Positions 29,013-38,390 of a stretch of 64,000 nt of DNA are shown here, one piece after another; position 1 is the stretch's first letter; every line of letters begins with the position of its first letter. This DNA comes from Helicobacter aurati (GTDB taxonomy: Bacteria > Campylobacterota > Campylobacteria > Campylobacterales > Helicobacteraceae). Location: contig NZ_NXLW01000005.1 of assembly GCF_003364265.1 (NCBI RefSeq), positions 62,001 through 126,000 of the forward strand, read 5' to 3'. The notes beneath the pieces were generated by a model. It worked only from the letters and a program-made list of their open reading frames with translations, ran no database searches and was not told the DNA's origin. The position numbers were made by a program, and so were the translations under genes.

Positions 29013-30041
29013 ATGCGTTTAGATCAATATATAGCCACTACTTATAAATGTTCAAGGCATAAAGCACACGATATGATTACAGAATCTTTTGTCTATGTGA
29101 ATAATCAAAAAACCACTAAACCAGCTTATTGCGTTACAAAAACTGACGTTGTTACCCTTACGCAAGAGGCATTCATTGCAGGAGAATTATACTATTCAAG
29201 AGCTGCGTTAAAATTACAAAGATTCCTTGACACTATCTCTAATAGCAGTGGAAAAATAATCAAGTACAACAACAAACAATCTCATATCACAGCTAATATT
29301 CACTATCAACTTCAACCATATACAATAAGCGAGTGCCACACCATTCATCAGAATCATTCAAAAGAAATCGCTAACATAAAACAATACATTACAGACAATC
29401 TTATTGCCAATCAAATAGTGCTTGATGTGGGCGCGAGTAGTGGAGGATTTACTCAAGTGCTACTGGCAAAAGGAGCGCATTCTGTAATAGCGCAAGATGT
29501 TGGATCAATGCAGCTCAACAAAAATCTTAAAGAGAATATGCGTGTGTTTTCACTAGAAAATCTCGATATTCGTGATTTAAGCAGTCATAAAAGATTCTGG
29601 TTAGAATCTTTGCTGACAATATCTTTACTGCGAGATTCTAGAGATTGCGACATAAAATTACCAAGATTCCAATCGTTGCAAAATCTCTGTGCGATCCATA
29701 ATGCAAGGCATATTACATCTAATTCGCAACAACCATACACAACCAAACCTTTTATTATGCTTACCTGTGATGTGAGTTTCATTTCCTTACGTAATATTTT
29801 AGATTCTCTATATTCTTTAAGCAATCATTTGCTTCTACTCTTTAAGCCACAATTTGAAGTCGGGAGGCTCGCACAACGTGATAAAAAAGGAGTTGTTACT
29901 GACAAAATAGCCATTAAAGAGTCTCTTTTGTCAATATTATCTCTTTTAGAAAACTATGGCGCAACCTTGTTATATGTTGAACAATCACAAGTGAAAGGAA
30001 AGGCTGGAAATGAAGAGTTTTTTATCTTTTGCCAATTCTAA
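29013..30041 (+). CDS. tlyA: TlyA-family 23S/16S rRNA 2'-O-methyltransferase with polar insertions
   Basis: S4-domain RNA-binding segment (MRLDQYIATTYKCSRHKAHD) followed by a Rossmann methyltransferase domain with LDVGASSGGFTQVLLAKGA (SAM motif, residues 138-156), CDVSFISLRNIL and LLLFKPQFEVGR. TlyA proteins methylate rRNA and affect capreomycin sensitivity; the haemolysin name is historical. At 342 residues it is about 100 longer than usual. The extra sequence sits in two polar, His/Asn/Gln/Ser-rich insertions, roughly residues 74-125 and 190-245. The ribF start lies within its 3' end, overlapping by 32 bases. Confidence 0.9.
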   Translation: MRLDQYIATTYKCSRHKAHDMITESFVYVNNQKTTKPAYCVTKTDVVTLTQEAFIAGELYYSRAALKLQRFLDTISNSSGKIIKYNNKQSHITANIHYQLQPYTISECHTIHQNHSKEIANIKQYITDNLIANQIVLDVGASSGGFTQVLLAKGAHSVIAQDVGSMQLNKNLKENMRVFSLENLDIRDLSSHKRFWLESLLTISLLRDSRDCDIKLPRFQSLQNLCAIHNARHITSNSQQPYTTKPFIMLTCDVSFISLRNILDSLYSLSNHLLLLFKPQFEVGRLAQRDKKGVVTDKIAIKESLLSILSLLENYGATLLYVEQSQVKGKAGNEEFFIFCQF

Positions 30042-30888
30042 ACTACCCTATAACTCAATCGCCATTGGTAAGTTCGATGCTATGCACAAAGCCCATATCA
30101 AACTCCTTAGTTTAGTCGGCGATAATGGATTGGCTCTTAGTATCGCTCAAGTCAAACCACCATTTATCACACCCCCACAAGAACGCGAAAAATATACACA
30201 AGTGCCGTGTTATCGTCTAAGGTTTGATGTAATTAAGTCATACAGCCCACTGCAATTTCTTGAATTACTCTTTCATGTTTTGCCAAACTTACAGAGAATA
30301 ATTGTAGGTTATGATTTTTGTTTTGGAGAGAATCGAATAAGCAGCACTTCCGATATTAAACCACTGCTTACAAGTATGGGGAAATCGCAGGTAGAGGTTA
30401 TTATCTTAGAATCTCAAAAATGTAACGACATGCCCATTCACACGAGTATCATCAAAGAACTTATAAAATATGGAGATATAACCAATGCAAATACCCTGCT
30501 TTGCAGATTCTATACAATCAAAGGACTAGTAATAACAGGTCAAGGTATCGGGCGAGAAAAACTCTATCCCACCATCAACGTTGCAACGACACTCTATTTG
30601 TTGCCAAAATATGGCGTTTATGCGGGTCTGTGTTTTTTTAACAAAAAAACCTATAAAACCGTAATATTTGTTGGCAATCGATTAAGTACGGATAAGCAAT
30701 TCTGTATTGAGTGTCATGTTATAGAAAATGCTACAATACAAATCGCAAAACGAGAAATTATCGAGATAAGCTTTGTTGAAAGAATACGTAATAATCAAAA
30801 ATTTGAAAAACTAGAGGACTTAAAGGCGCAAATTACACAAGACATCAATAAAGCAAAATTGCTACTTCAGCATATAAAAGACGCATAG
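30010..30888 (+). CDS. ribF: Bifunctional riboflavin kinase/FAD synthetase
   Basis: Makes FMN and FAD from riboflavin. The 292-residue protein has the N-terminal adenylyltransferase domain with IGKFDAMHKAHIKLL (the usual GxFDGxHxGH, here with Ala-Met and Lys-Ala), IIVGYDFCFGENR and the IHTSIIKELIKYGDI segment. The riboflavin kinase domain follows, with GLVITGQGIGREKLYPTINV and PKYGVYAG. The start, ATG 30010, lies inside tlyA and has AAAGGAAAGG upstream. tlyA-ribF linkage is also seen in H. pylori. Departures from consensus in the first motif are noted but common in this group. Confidence 0.92.
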   Translation: MKSFLSFANSKLPYNSIAIGKFDAMHKAHIKLLSLVGDNGLALSIAQVKPPFITPPQEREKYTQVPCYRLRFDVIKSYSPLQFLELLFHVLPNLQRIIVGYDFCFGENRISSTSDIKPLLTSMGKSQVEVIILESQKCNDMPIHTSIIKELIKYGDITNANTLLCRFYTIKGLVITGQGIGREKLYPTINVATTLYLLPKYGVYAGLCFFNKKTYKTVIFVGNRLSTDKQFCIECHVIENATIQIAKREIIEISFVERIRNNQKFEKLEDLKAQITQDINKAKLLLQHIKDA

Positions 30889-31088
30889 CTTAACGTATGG
30901 AATATTTCATTGAAATCCTTAGCTCTGTGGAATATGCCAAGATCATCTATTATCTTAAAAGTGGCTAACAACAAATTCAATAATTGTTACTTAAGAATAT
31001 TAACTTTGTTATGCGATTAAAGATTACTTACTTTTAAGAATCATATAAATCATACTAGGATTAAACTTACAATCATCTATTAGCAAAA

Positions 31089-32444
31089 TTATTTCTGTAA
31101 AATTTCAGCTAACATAAAGCTCAATTCTAAAGCCTGTGTAGCATTTAAACGTGGGTCGCATTGTGTATGATAATTTTTGTGAAGGCTAGATTCATTAATA
31201 TCTTGGACACCACCTAAACACTCTGTAACGTCTGTTCCAGTCATTTCGAGATGAATACCACTAGCAATGCTGCCCTGCGCTTTATGTATAGCAAAAAAGC
31301 TCCTAATTTCGCTAACAATATCCGTGAAAGAACGTGTTTTGTATCCGCTGCTTGCTACTTTTGTATTACCGTGCATAGGATCACAACTCCAGACAATATT
31401 TCGCCCTTCTTCACAAACCGCACGTAATAATGCAGGAAACCTCTGCTCTATCTTATCTGCCCCCATACGTACAATAAAAGTAAGCCTACCACATTCATTC
31501 AAAGGATTAAGAATATCGCAAATCTTAAGAAGATCGTCTTTTGTTGCATTAGGACCAATCTTCACGCCCAAAGGATTTTTTACTCCACGTAAAAACTCCA
31601 TGTGTGCATGATCAATATCGCGTGTACGCTCACCAATCCAAAGAAAATGCGCGGAGCAATCATACCAATCCTTACTCAAAGAATCTTGCCTAGTAAGTGC
31701 CTCTTCATAATTAAGCACTAAGGCTTCATGTGAGGTATAGAATGACACCTCTTTAAGCTGCCTAGTGGTTTGAGTATCAATACCGCAAGCATTCATGAAT
31801 CGCAGTGATTTCTCAATTTGGCTTGCCAATTCTTCATAACGTTTCCCAAAGTTATTGTTTGCAACAAAGCCCAGATTCCAATTATGGACCTGCTCTAAAT
31901 TAGCAAAACCGCCTTGAGAAAATGCACGCAACAGATTCAACGTGCTGGCACTTTGATGATAACCCTTTAGTAATCTTAAAGGATCTGGTTCTCTTTTATC
32001 TAACTCTTGAGAGTTAATCAAATCTCCGCGATAACTTGGATAACTCACACCATCAATTACTTCAACATCGTTACTTCGTGGTTTGGCGAATTGTCCTGCT
32101 AATCGACCAACTTTAATAACAGGACGACTCGAAGCAAAAGTAAGAATCACGCTCATCTGCAAAATAATCTTAAACATGTCGCGAATAGCATTCGTGCTAA
32201 ATTGCGAAAAACTTTCTGCGCAATCACCACCTTGCAATAAAAAGCTTTCACCACGGCTAGCTTTTGCAAGCTTGTCTTTAAGACTATCTGCCTCTTTCGC
32301 AAAAACCAATGGAGGGAAATTACTTAACTCTCTTTCAACAGATTCTATACTCTCCTTATTCACATAGCAAGGATGCTGCTTAATGGGGAAATCTCTCCAA
32401 CTTGCTTTATGCCAAGCAGATGTAGCTATCTTATCTGCGCTCAT
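31089..32444 (-). CDS. Class-II (plant-type) 3-deoxy-7-phosphoheptulonate (DAHP) synthase
   Basis: First enzyme of the shikimate pathway, joining phosphoenolpyruvate and erythrose-4-phosphate. It is the class-II type: 451 residues, with an N-terminal helical region (SWRDFPIKQHPCYVN), LLQGGDCAES, VGRLAGQFAKPRS, SYRGDLINS, FYTSHEALVLNYEE, WIGERTR and VWSCDPMHGNT, followed by IHLEMTGTDVTECLGG. The many conserved residues make the class clear. AAGGTAGATAGT precedes the ATG. It is transcribed alone and converges with ribF across about 200 AT-rich bases in which I see nothing clear. Confidence 0.95.
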   Translation of the reverse strand: MSADKIATSAWHKASWRDFPIKQHPCYVNKESIESVERELSNFPPLVFAKEADSLKDKLAKASRGESFLLQGGDCAESFSQFSTNAIRDMFKIILQMSVILTFASSRPVIKVGRLAGQFAKPRSNDVEVIDGVSYPSYRGDLINSQELDKREPDPLRLLKGYHQSASTLNLLRAFSQGGFANLEQVHNWNLGFVANNNFGKRYEELASQIEKSLRFMNACGIDTQTTRQLKEVSFYTSHEALVLNYEEALTRQDSLSKDWYDCSAHFLWIGERTRDIDHAHMEFLRGVKNPLGVKIGPNATKDDLLKICDILNPLNECGRLTFIVRMGADKIEQRFPALLRAVCEEGRNIVWSCDPMHGNTKVASSGYKTRSFTDIVSEIRSFFAIHKAQGSIASGIHLEMTGTDVTECLGGVQDINESSLHKNYHTQCDPRLNATQALELSFMLAEILQK

Positions 32445-32671
32445 ACTATCTACCTTAAACTAAAATTTAGTAACAGATTTTATACTAATTTCCATTAAGG
32501 TAATATTAACAGAATCTAAATTTAGATCTGCAATTCGTTTAACTTTTGTTAATTTAACTTACCACCAATACAAAATTCAATACTAAATCATCTTGCAACT
32601 CAATCCCTACCATATATGAAATCTCAATTTCTTTAGTAAAATATTACTTCCCATTTACAAAGGAGTGCTTC

Positions 32672-33925
32672 GTGATTAAATTTGACTTGCATTTTACAAC
32701 AACATCTAATACCCAAGAAAAAGAACAAGTCTTTGAAAGAATCAAAGATGAAAGACAAACACAAAAAAGTGGCTACTACAATCTCCCTTATGAACGTAAG
32801 GCACTGCAAGATTCTACCAAGTATATACAGGCAAACGCTGAAATACTCAAAGATATAAGTCATATCATTATTATTGGAATAGGCGGTAGCTCGTTGGGGC
32901 TGAAAGCCATTGAAACCATGCTCTACCATTTGCCACACAGAAACAATATCTCACTGAAATTCCTTGAACACACGGACCCACTAAAAATCCAAAAATCACT
33001 TAAGAAGATTTGCATTCACACAAGTCTCTTTATTGTTATTTCTAAGTCTGGAATGACAATAGAGACTATTTCTCTTATGAAATACTGCGTGTGGCGATAC
33101 AACCTCTTGGAATCTTCACTAAAAAAACGTCTACTGATTATCACAGATAAAGATTCTCCATTACTACAATGGGCAAAACAAAACCATATTTACACCATTG
33201 TTATCAATAAAAATATTGGAGGAAGATTCAGTGTATTGAGTGCAATAGGTATTGTGCCTTTAAAATTACTCGGCTATAAAGTTGAGGAAATATTGGAAGG
33301 TGCTAAAATCTTGCAAGATTCTTTTTTTGCAAGACAAGAAGAACATATTTTAGAAAAAGCAATATTCATGGCGAAACATCATGATTCATTGCCTATGAAT
33401 ATTCTTTTTTCATACTCAAGTTCATTTTGTAATTTTAATCTATGGTATATGCAGCTATGGGGAGAAAGTTTAGGTAAAACCAATATCTACAATACCAATA
33501 TAGGATTAACACCCATTAGCCTCATAGGCAGCATAGACCAACATTCATTTTTGCAATTAATCCTAGAGGGGAAAAGAGACAAAACTATTACCTTTCTTGG
33601 TATCAATCAAGACTATTATAATGAGCTGGTTATCCCTGACATAAAAATACAAGAATTAGAAGCAACAAATTTTGTAAACGCTACATCATTTGCAAAATTA
33701 CTCGCCACACAAAGACTTGCTACCATGCAGGTTTTACAAGAAGATAACTTACCAATAGATTCAATACAACTTGATTCGTTATATGAAAAAAATATCGGCG
33801 CATTAATAATGTACTATGAATTGCTCACTTCTGCCGTAGGCTGCATTTTTGAAATAAACACTTACAATCAACCGGCAGTCGAACGAGGAAAGAAATTATT
33901 GCATAAAATATATAAGCAAATATGA
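32672..33925 (+). CDS. pgi: Glucose-6-phosphate isomerase, short form
   Basis: Interconverts glucose-6-phosphate and fructose-6-phosphate. At 417 residues it is the short type found in Campylobacterota rather than the ~545-residue form. Phosphosugar-binding motifs are visible: IIIIGIGGSSLGLKAIET, FIVISKSGMTIETI, NIGGRFSVLSAIG, and near the C-terminus NTYNQPAVERGKKL with the catalytic-region Gln/Glu. The start is GTG 32672 with AAGGAG seven bases upstream. It converges with the DUF2156 gene. In Helicobacter this enzyme serves mainly gluconeogenesis and sugar-nucleotide supply (family knowledge). Confidence 0.93.
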   Translation: MIKFDLHFTTTSNTQEKEQVFERIKDERQTQKSGYYNLPYERKALQDSTKYIQANAEILKDISHIIIIGIGGSSLGLKAIETMLYHLPHRNNISLKFLEHTDPLKIQKSLKKICIHTSLFIVISKSGMTIETISLMKYCVWRYNLLESSLKKRLLIITDKDSPLLQWAKQNHIYTIVINKNIGGRFSVLSAIGIVPLKLLGYKVEEILEGAKILQDSFFARQEEHILEKAIFMAKHHDSLPMNILFSYSSSFCNFNLWYMQLWGESLGKTNIYNTNIGLTPISLIGSIDQHSFLQLILEGKRDKTITFLGINQDYYNELVIPDIKIQELEATNFVNATSFAKLLATQRLATMQVLQEDNLPIDSIQLDSLYEKNIGALIMYYELLTSAVGCIFEINTYNQPAVERGKKLLHKIYKQI

Positions 33926-33981
33926 AATATTAAGAATCTTGTTGTTTTCTTAGCAAAAAGTATGCTATATATAAATAGATT

Positions 33982-34896
33982 TCAAGTAGTTATAATCACT
34001 TCATATTTTTCTAAAATACTCTCTGGATTATAAGACATCTTTGCTTTACGTAGCCCCTCAATACCCAAATCTTCTTCACGATTAACATACGTAACATGTG
34101 CAAAGCAATGTTGCAAAAGTTGCTGATTAATAGCCTGATAAGCACCGCGGTAATTAATGTCTGCTTTTTCTATATGAATAACGCAAAACGTATCAGAAAT
34201 AATTTCACCAAAGCTAAAGGCGATAATTGTCGAATCAAAACGTAATAATCCTCCTTTAAAATCAAGCTGCCCATAATTTTGTAGCGCACTACGAATGCCT
34301 TCCGCCTCATTGATTAAGCCCTCATCGGTGTAGTTTTGCGACCACAGATTCCATGTTGTTTGTAACTCTAAGAGATTATTAGAATCTATTTCTTCAAAAC
34401 TAAACCCCTTATATTCTTCAAAAAACCGATTAAGATGATTCTTCTTCTTGTGGTATTTTCTACCCGATAAGCTAATAAGATTTTTTGTAAGATAGATATA
34501 ATCACTTCTGTCCCTATTAAATACGGGTTGTATATCCCCAAAAACATCACGTAATATGGCAATATTTTTTTGCTCTATCGAATGAAACTCTAAAGGAATT
34601 GCCAAAAAATCACAATAATGTTTTAAAGCTTGCAAGCACAAATGCTTATCGCCTGCTCCTATTGGAAAAAAAACAAAAGGATTTTTGTCAGGATAAGTCG
34701 TTTTAATAACTAAGCATTCATGGATAATTGCAAATTCAATCTTACGAGCAAGCCTCCAAAGAAATAAATTTCCAAAACTCACATCGGAAATCATAAACGG
34801 ATCTTGTCGCAAATATGTAGAAATTATCTCTTTATCACAAAGTGTAATTTCCTTAAAAGATATTTCGCTAGGCTGCATAAGATTTGCAATCATAGA
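33982..34896 (-). CDS. DUF2156 (MprF-C-terminal-like) GNAT-fold protein
   Basis: A 304-residue protein resembling the DUF2156/LPG-synthase C-terminal domain, a double GNAT fold. It shows LRQDPFMISDVSFGNLFLWR near the start, then a substrate-recognition-like SGRKYHKKKNHLNRF, and late motifs HIEKADINYRGAYQAINQQL and EDLGIEGLRKAKMSYNPES. The frame is open to 35103, but the upstream part overlaps hisD and lacks a ribosome site; ATG 34896 has AAAGGG six bases before it. It lacks the membrane half of MprF, so aminoacyl-lipid synthesis is not supported. Function unknown. It is divergent from hisD across 136 bases. Confidence 0.8.
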   Translation of the reverse strand, partial: SMIANLMQPSEISFKEITLCDKEIISTYLRQDPFMISDVSFGNLFLWRLARKIEFAIIHECLVIKTTYPDKNPFVFFPIGAGDKHLCLQALKHYCDFLAIPLEFHSIEQKNIAILRDVFGDIQPVFNRDRSDYIYLTKNLISLSGRKYHKKKNHLNRFFEEYKGFSFEEIDSNNLLELQTTWNLWSQNYTDEGLINEAEGIRSALQNYGQLDFKGGLLRFDSTIIAFSFGEIISDTFCVIHIEKADINYRGAYQAINQQLLQHCFAHVTYVNREEDLGIEGLRKAKMSYNPESILEKYEVIITT

Positions 34897-35032
34897 TAAC
34901 CCTTTAATTATATTTTGCGAAATTTTATCGTATTTGAGTAAAATTATAGAAGTTGCGAATAGCCTAAATGAGTGTTTATTGTTGTGCAACTTTAATGGAC
35001 ACCCTAATAACAAATAAAGACAAGGAATACTA

Positions 35033-36355
35033 ATGATTAAATTACTTGACACAACGAATCCTACTTTTGCACAAGATTTTAACACTATCCTTTTAAGAGC
35101 CAAAAGCGATATAGATCATCTCATTCCTGAAGTTCTCGCGACATTGCAAGACATACGACAAAGAGGCGAAACTGCTCTTACAGAATCAGTAAAAAAATAT
35201 GATAAATGGAATCCAACATGCCTGAAAGACTTGCGAGTAGATAGGAATCTTGCAGAAGATGCCTATAAAAAGCTTGATTCTCATTTGCGAAAAAGCTTGC
35301 AAACTGCTTTTGAAAGAATCTATGAATTTCACATTCTGACTAAACCAAAAGGCTTCATTCATCACGATAAATTTGGGAATCTTTTAGGCATGCAAGTTTT
35401 ACCCGTATCGCGAGCAGGAATTTATGTCCCGGGAGGCAAAGCATTTTATCCAAGCTCCCTACTCATGAATGCCATTCCCGCGAAAGTTGCAGGAGTGCCA
35501 GAAATTATTATGACAACTCCTACTCCAAACAATCAAATCAGCGAGACACTTCTAGCAAGCATACATCTTTGTGGAATTACAGAATGTTATAAGATTGGTG
35601 GAGTAGGAGCTATTGGTTTGCTTGCTTATGGTCTCCAAGACAATGATGGGACTACTATCTTCTCAAAAGTTGATTGCATTAGTGGACCTGGAAATATCTT
35701 CGTTGCAACTGCTAAAAAGCTAGTTTTTGGTGAAGTTAACATTGATATGATAGCTGGTCCAAGTGAGATTGGTATTATTGCGGATTCTAGTGCAAATCCA
35801 GATTTTATCGCCATCGATATGCTCTCTCAAGCCGAACATGACGAAATGGCGAGCTCATTACTCATTACTAATGATGCAAGGCTTGCTCGGGAAGTAGCGA
35901 GAAAAATCGAAGAGAAGCTTGTCAATCTTTGCCGCAAACAAATCGCCACTACAAGCATTACCCATAGAGGTGCAATTATTGTTGCTCAAGATTTAGAAGA
36001 AGCGGCTTCCTTAATGAATCAGATAGCACCTGAACATTTAGAAATCATTACGCAAAACCCTTATACTCTTTTACCATTAATCAAAGCTGCAGGTGCGATA
36101 TTCTTAGGACATTATACGCCAGAAGCTATTGGAGATTATTTGGCTGGACCAAATCACACGTTGCCAACAGGAGGAAGTGCTAGATTCTTTTCCCCATTAG
36201 GAGTACAACATTTCTGCACGAATAGCTCTCTTATTTCCTTTTCTAAAAGCGGGTTAGAGAATCTCGCTGCAGATTGCGCTGCATTAGCGCAGCAAGAAGG
36301 TTTAGAAGCGCACAAACTATCAGTACTCGCAAGGCTAAATAATGCATCATGTTAA
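35033..36355 (+). CDS. hisD: Histidinol dehydrogenase
   Basis: Zn-dependent NAD enzyme performing the last two oxidations of histidine synthesis. Family signatures are clear in 440 residues: SRAGIYVPGGKAFYPSSLLM, AKVAGVPEIIM, IGGVGAIGLLAYG, DCISGPGNIFVATAKK, DMIAGPSEIGI, LSQAEHDE, and the C-terminal ATPEAIGDYLAGPNHTLPTG-like stretch (here TPEAIGDYLAGPNH). AAGGAATACTA precedes the ATG. No other his gene is in the window, so the his genes are not all in one operon in this organism. It converges with miaB with 25 bases between the stops. Confidence 0.96.
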   Translation: MIKLLDTTNPTFAQDFNTILLRAKSDIDHLIPEVLATLQDIRQRGETALTESVKKYDKWNPTCLKDLRVDRNLAEDAYKKLDSHLRKSLQTAFERIYEFHILTKPKGFIHHDKFGNLLGMQVLPVSRAGIYVPGGKAFYPSSLLMNAIPAKVAGVPEIIMTTPTPNNQISETLLASIHLCGITECYKIGGVGAIGLLAYGLQDNDGTTIFSKVDCISGPGNIFVATAKKLVFGEVNIDMIAGPSEIGIIADSSANPDFIAIDMLSQAEHDEMASSLLITNDARLAREVARKIEEKLVNLCRKQIATTSITHRGAIIVAQDLEEAASLMNQIAPEHLEIITQNPYTLLPLIKAAGAIFLGHYTPEAIGDYLAGPNHTLPTGGSARFFSPLGVQHFCTNSSLISFSKSGLENLAADCAALAQQEGLEAHKLSVLARLNNASC

Positions 36356-36380
36356 TTATGATATGAACGTGTGTATGTAA

Positions 36381-37688
36381 TTAAAGTAATTTTGCATAGA
36401 ACGTGCCACCTTGCACTTCGGTAATGACAACATCCACAATTTCCCCTATATCAACGAATTCATTTTGGATTCTAACAAGCCTATTTGTATCGCTTTTCCC
36501 TTCACTAAAAGTATCCGCTAATGAACTTTTATTAGAATCAATAAGTATAGTATGCCTTTTGCCTAATTCATTTTGACTATTTTCTCGCAAAATTTCCCTA
36601 TGTCTGTTTTGCAATCTTGTTAATCTTTGTTTGGCTATATCCTTTGGGACGTTGTCTTTATCACCCCACGAATGAGACAAAGTATTAGGTCTAGCAGAAT
36701 AAATAAAGCTATATAACGTATCAAAACGTACAGATTCTAAAACTTTCATAGTTTCCTCAAAATCTTCATCACATTCACCAGGAAAGCCCACAATAATATC
36801 CGTACTAATACTGACATTTGGCACTCTTTCTTTAAGGTAGGCTATACGATTAAGATACCATTCTTGCGTATAACCGCGTTTCATCTGCTTAAGCACCTTA
36901 TTAGAACCACTTTGCAACGGAATATGAATGCTCTTGCAAATCTTAGGGTTATTCGCAAATTCATCTAAAAATACATCATTCATATGCAATGGATGTGGAC
37001 TTGTAAAACGTATTCTTTGTAAGCCATCAATCTTGCTTAACTCTTGCAAAAGCATAGTGAAGTTAATTTTTGGTTGCGCTGTGCTAAAACGAACGCCATA
37101 ATTATTAACATTCTGCCCTAAAAGTAAAATCTCTTTTACTCCTCTTGCAACGAGCTTTTGTGCCTCTTCGTAGATTAACGTAAAAGGTATAGAAATCTCT
37201 TTACCGCGTGTAAAAGGCACGATACAATAGGCACATTGCTTGTCGCAACCAATGGAAATATTTAATGATGCCCTATAACCATTTGGTTTAGAATCCGAAA
37301 AGACATACATACTATCATCGTGACTTGTATCTACTTCAACTGCTTTTGGTGTATGAATGATACTTGTAATCTTAGAAATATTTCTTGCGCCCAATACAAA
37401 ATCTACATGCGGAGATTTTTTAAGAATCTCATGCCCTAAAGCACTTGCCGTGCATCCGCATACGCCAATTTTTGCACCTTCTTTTTTATGTTTTGCAAAC
37501 TGCCCTATTTCACTAAAAAGCTTTTGCTCTGGTTTTTCGCGCACAGAGCAAGTATTAATGAGTATCAAATCCGCTTCATTCAAATTTGGAGTTAAAGTAT
37601 AACCTTCTTTTTCCTGTAACTCTGCAATAATATGTTCGCTGTCACGCACATTCATAGCGCAACCAAGTGTCTCAATGTAAAGCTTCAT
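36381..37688 (-). CDS. miaB: tRNA-2-methylthio-N6-dimethylallyladenosine synthase MiaB
   Basis: Radical-SAM methylthiotransferase acting on i6A37 of tRNAs reading UNN codons. Three domains are visible in 435 residues. The N-terminal UPF0004 domain has ETLGCAMNVRDSE and NTCSVREKPEQK plus the third Cys in GVCGCTA. The radical-SAM core has GCDKQCAYCIVPFTRG, then PLQSGSNKVLKQMKRGYT and STDIIVGFPGE. A TRAM domain (about 365-435) follows. The next gene on the same strand region encodes the HP0268-like small protein but lies upstream, about 270 bases away. The pair miaB/HP0268 is adjacent in H. pylori too (from memory). Confidence 0.96.
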   Translation of the reverse strand: MKLYIETLGCAMNVRDSEHIIAELQEKEGYTLTPNLNEADLILINTCSVREKPEQKLFSEIGQFAKHKKEGAKIGVCGCTASALGHEILKKSPHVDFVLGARNISKITSIIHTPKAVEVDTSHDDSMYVFSDSKPNGYRASLNISIGCDKQCAYCIVPFTRGKEISIPFTLIYEEAQKLVARGVKEILLLGQNVNNYGVRFSTAQPKINFTMLLQELSKIDGLQRIRFTSPHPLHMNDVFLDEFANNPKICKSIHIPLQSGSNKVLKQMKRGYTQEWYLNRIAYLKERVPNVSISTDIIVGFPGECDEDFEETMKVLESVRFDTLYSFIYSARPNTLSHSWGDKDNVPKDIAKQRLTRLQNRHREILRENSQNELGKRHTILIDSNKSSLADTFSEGKSDTNRLVRIQNEFVDIGEIVDVVITEVQGGTFYAKLL

Positions 37689-37959
37689 AATGTCCCAACT
37701 CTGTTGAAATAACCACTATCTTCTCACTTCTCGAAATGCAATAAATCTTCTTATAACATGTTGTAAATCATATTAGTTTGTATAAACTCTATCGTTCATT
37801 ACGAAATGCCGCGTATATCTGGAGTTTTGCCTGATAATCTGACAAATATGAAACATTGATTCAGTTATGAATCTATATGATTCTAAATCAAACAATAAAT
37901 CACTTCAAAAATTCTTGAGATTTCATTTTTTACTTAGCAATTCGCAAAGTCCAACAACA

Positions 37960-38214
37960 TTACAAAATATGCATCTCGTAAATATAATCCTTTTCATCCA
38001 TGCTGATTTTCAACTCTCGAATAATCGTTGAACGTTCTTTGTTTTTAAAGAAACTCTCAATTTTCTTTAAATTCTTTTCTGGATTCTCTCTATCTAAATA
38101 AAATATTGCGCCACGTTTGTCATTATTGTTCACAATTTCTGCCATTCTCTCTAATGTTATGCTCTCTTGAATAGAATCTGATTTTAATGACTGCTTGGCA
38201 AGTTTAATTTCCAT
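37960..38214 (-). CDS. HP0268-like small protein (putative Smr-like nicking nuclease)
   Basis: An 84-residue protein resembling H. pylori HP0268: an N-terminal EIKLAKQSLKSDS strand, a middle RGAIFYLDRENPEKNLKKIE, and a C-terminal ISMDEKDYIYEMHIL, which lines up with VSTDEKDFLYELHII as I recall it for HP0268. That protein was reported to have an Smr-like fold with DNA-nicking and RNase activity (literature memory). GAGGAGG lies close before ATG 38214; a longer frame to 38229 has no site. It is upstream of miaB on the same strand. Activity in this homologue is inference. Confidence 0.75.
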   Translation of the reverse strand: MEIKLAKQSLKSDSIQESITLERMAEIVNNNDKRGAIFYLDRENPEKNLKKIESFFKNKERSTIIRELKISMDEKDYIYEMHIL

Positions 38215-38349
38215 AGTATTCCTCCTCACTATTCAATCAAAACAAAATTGTAGCACACAATCCAATGCTTAAAAGATATTTTCCGTTCTTACATGCTATC
38301 TAGTGAATATTAACGTTTGTTTATTATCAAATAATTAGTCTAATTTAGA

Positions 38350-38355
38350 TAGAAT
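38350..38355 (+). promoter_or_regulatory. Candidate -10 element for typA
   Basis: TAGAAT, 35 bases before the typA ATG, in the context ATTTAGATAGAATTCG. The fit to a housekeeping -10 box is by eye only. Confidence 0.3.
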
Positions 38356-38390
38356 TCGATTTTTTAATTCTTTCAGAGATAGGAATATCT

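Noticed and set aside
34897-35103. N-terminal extension of the DUF2156 gene
   Set aside because: Overlaps the hisD start on the other strand, and the internal ATG 34896 has a clear AAAGGG site.
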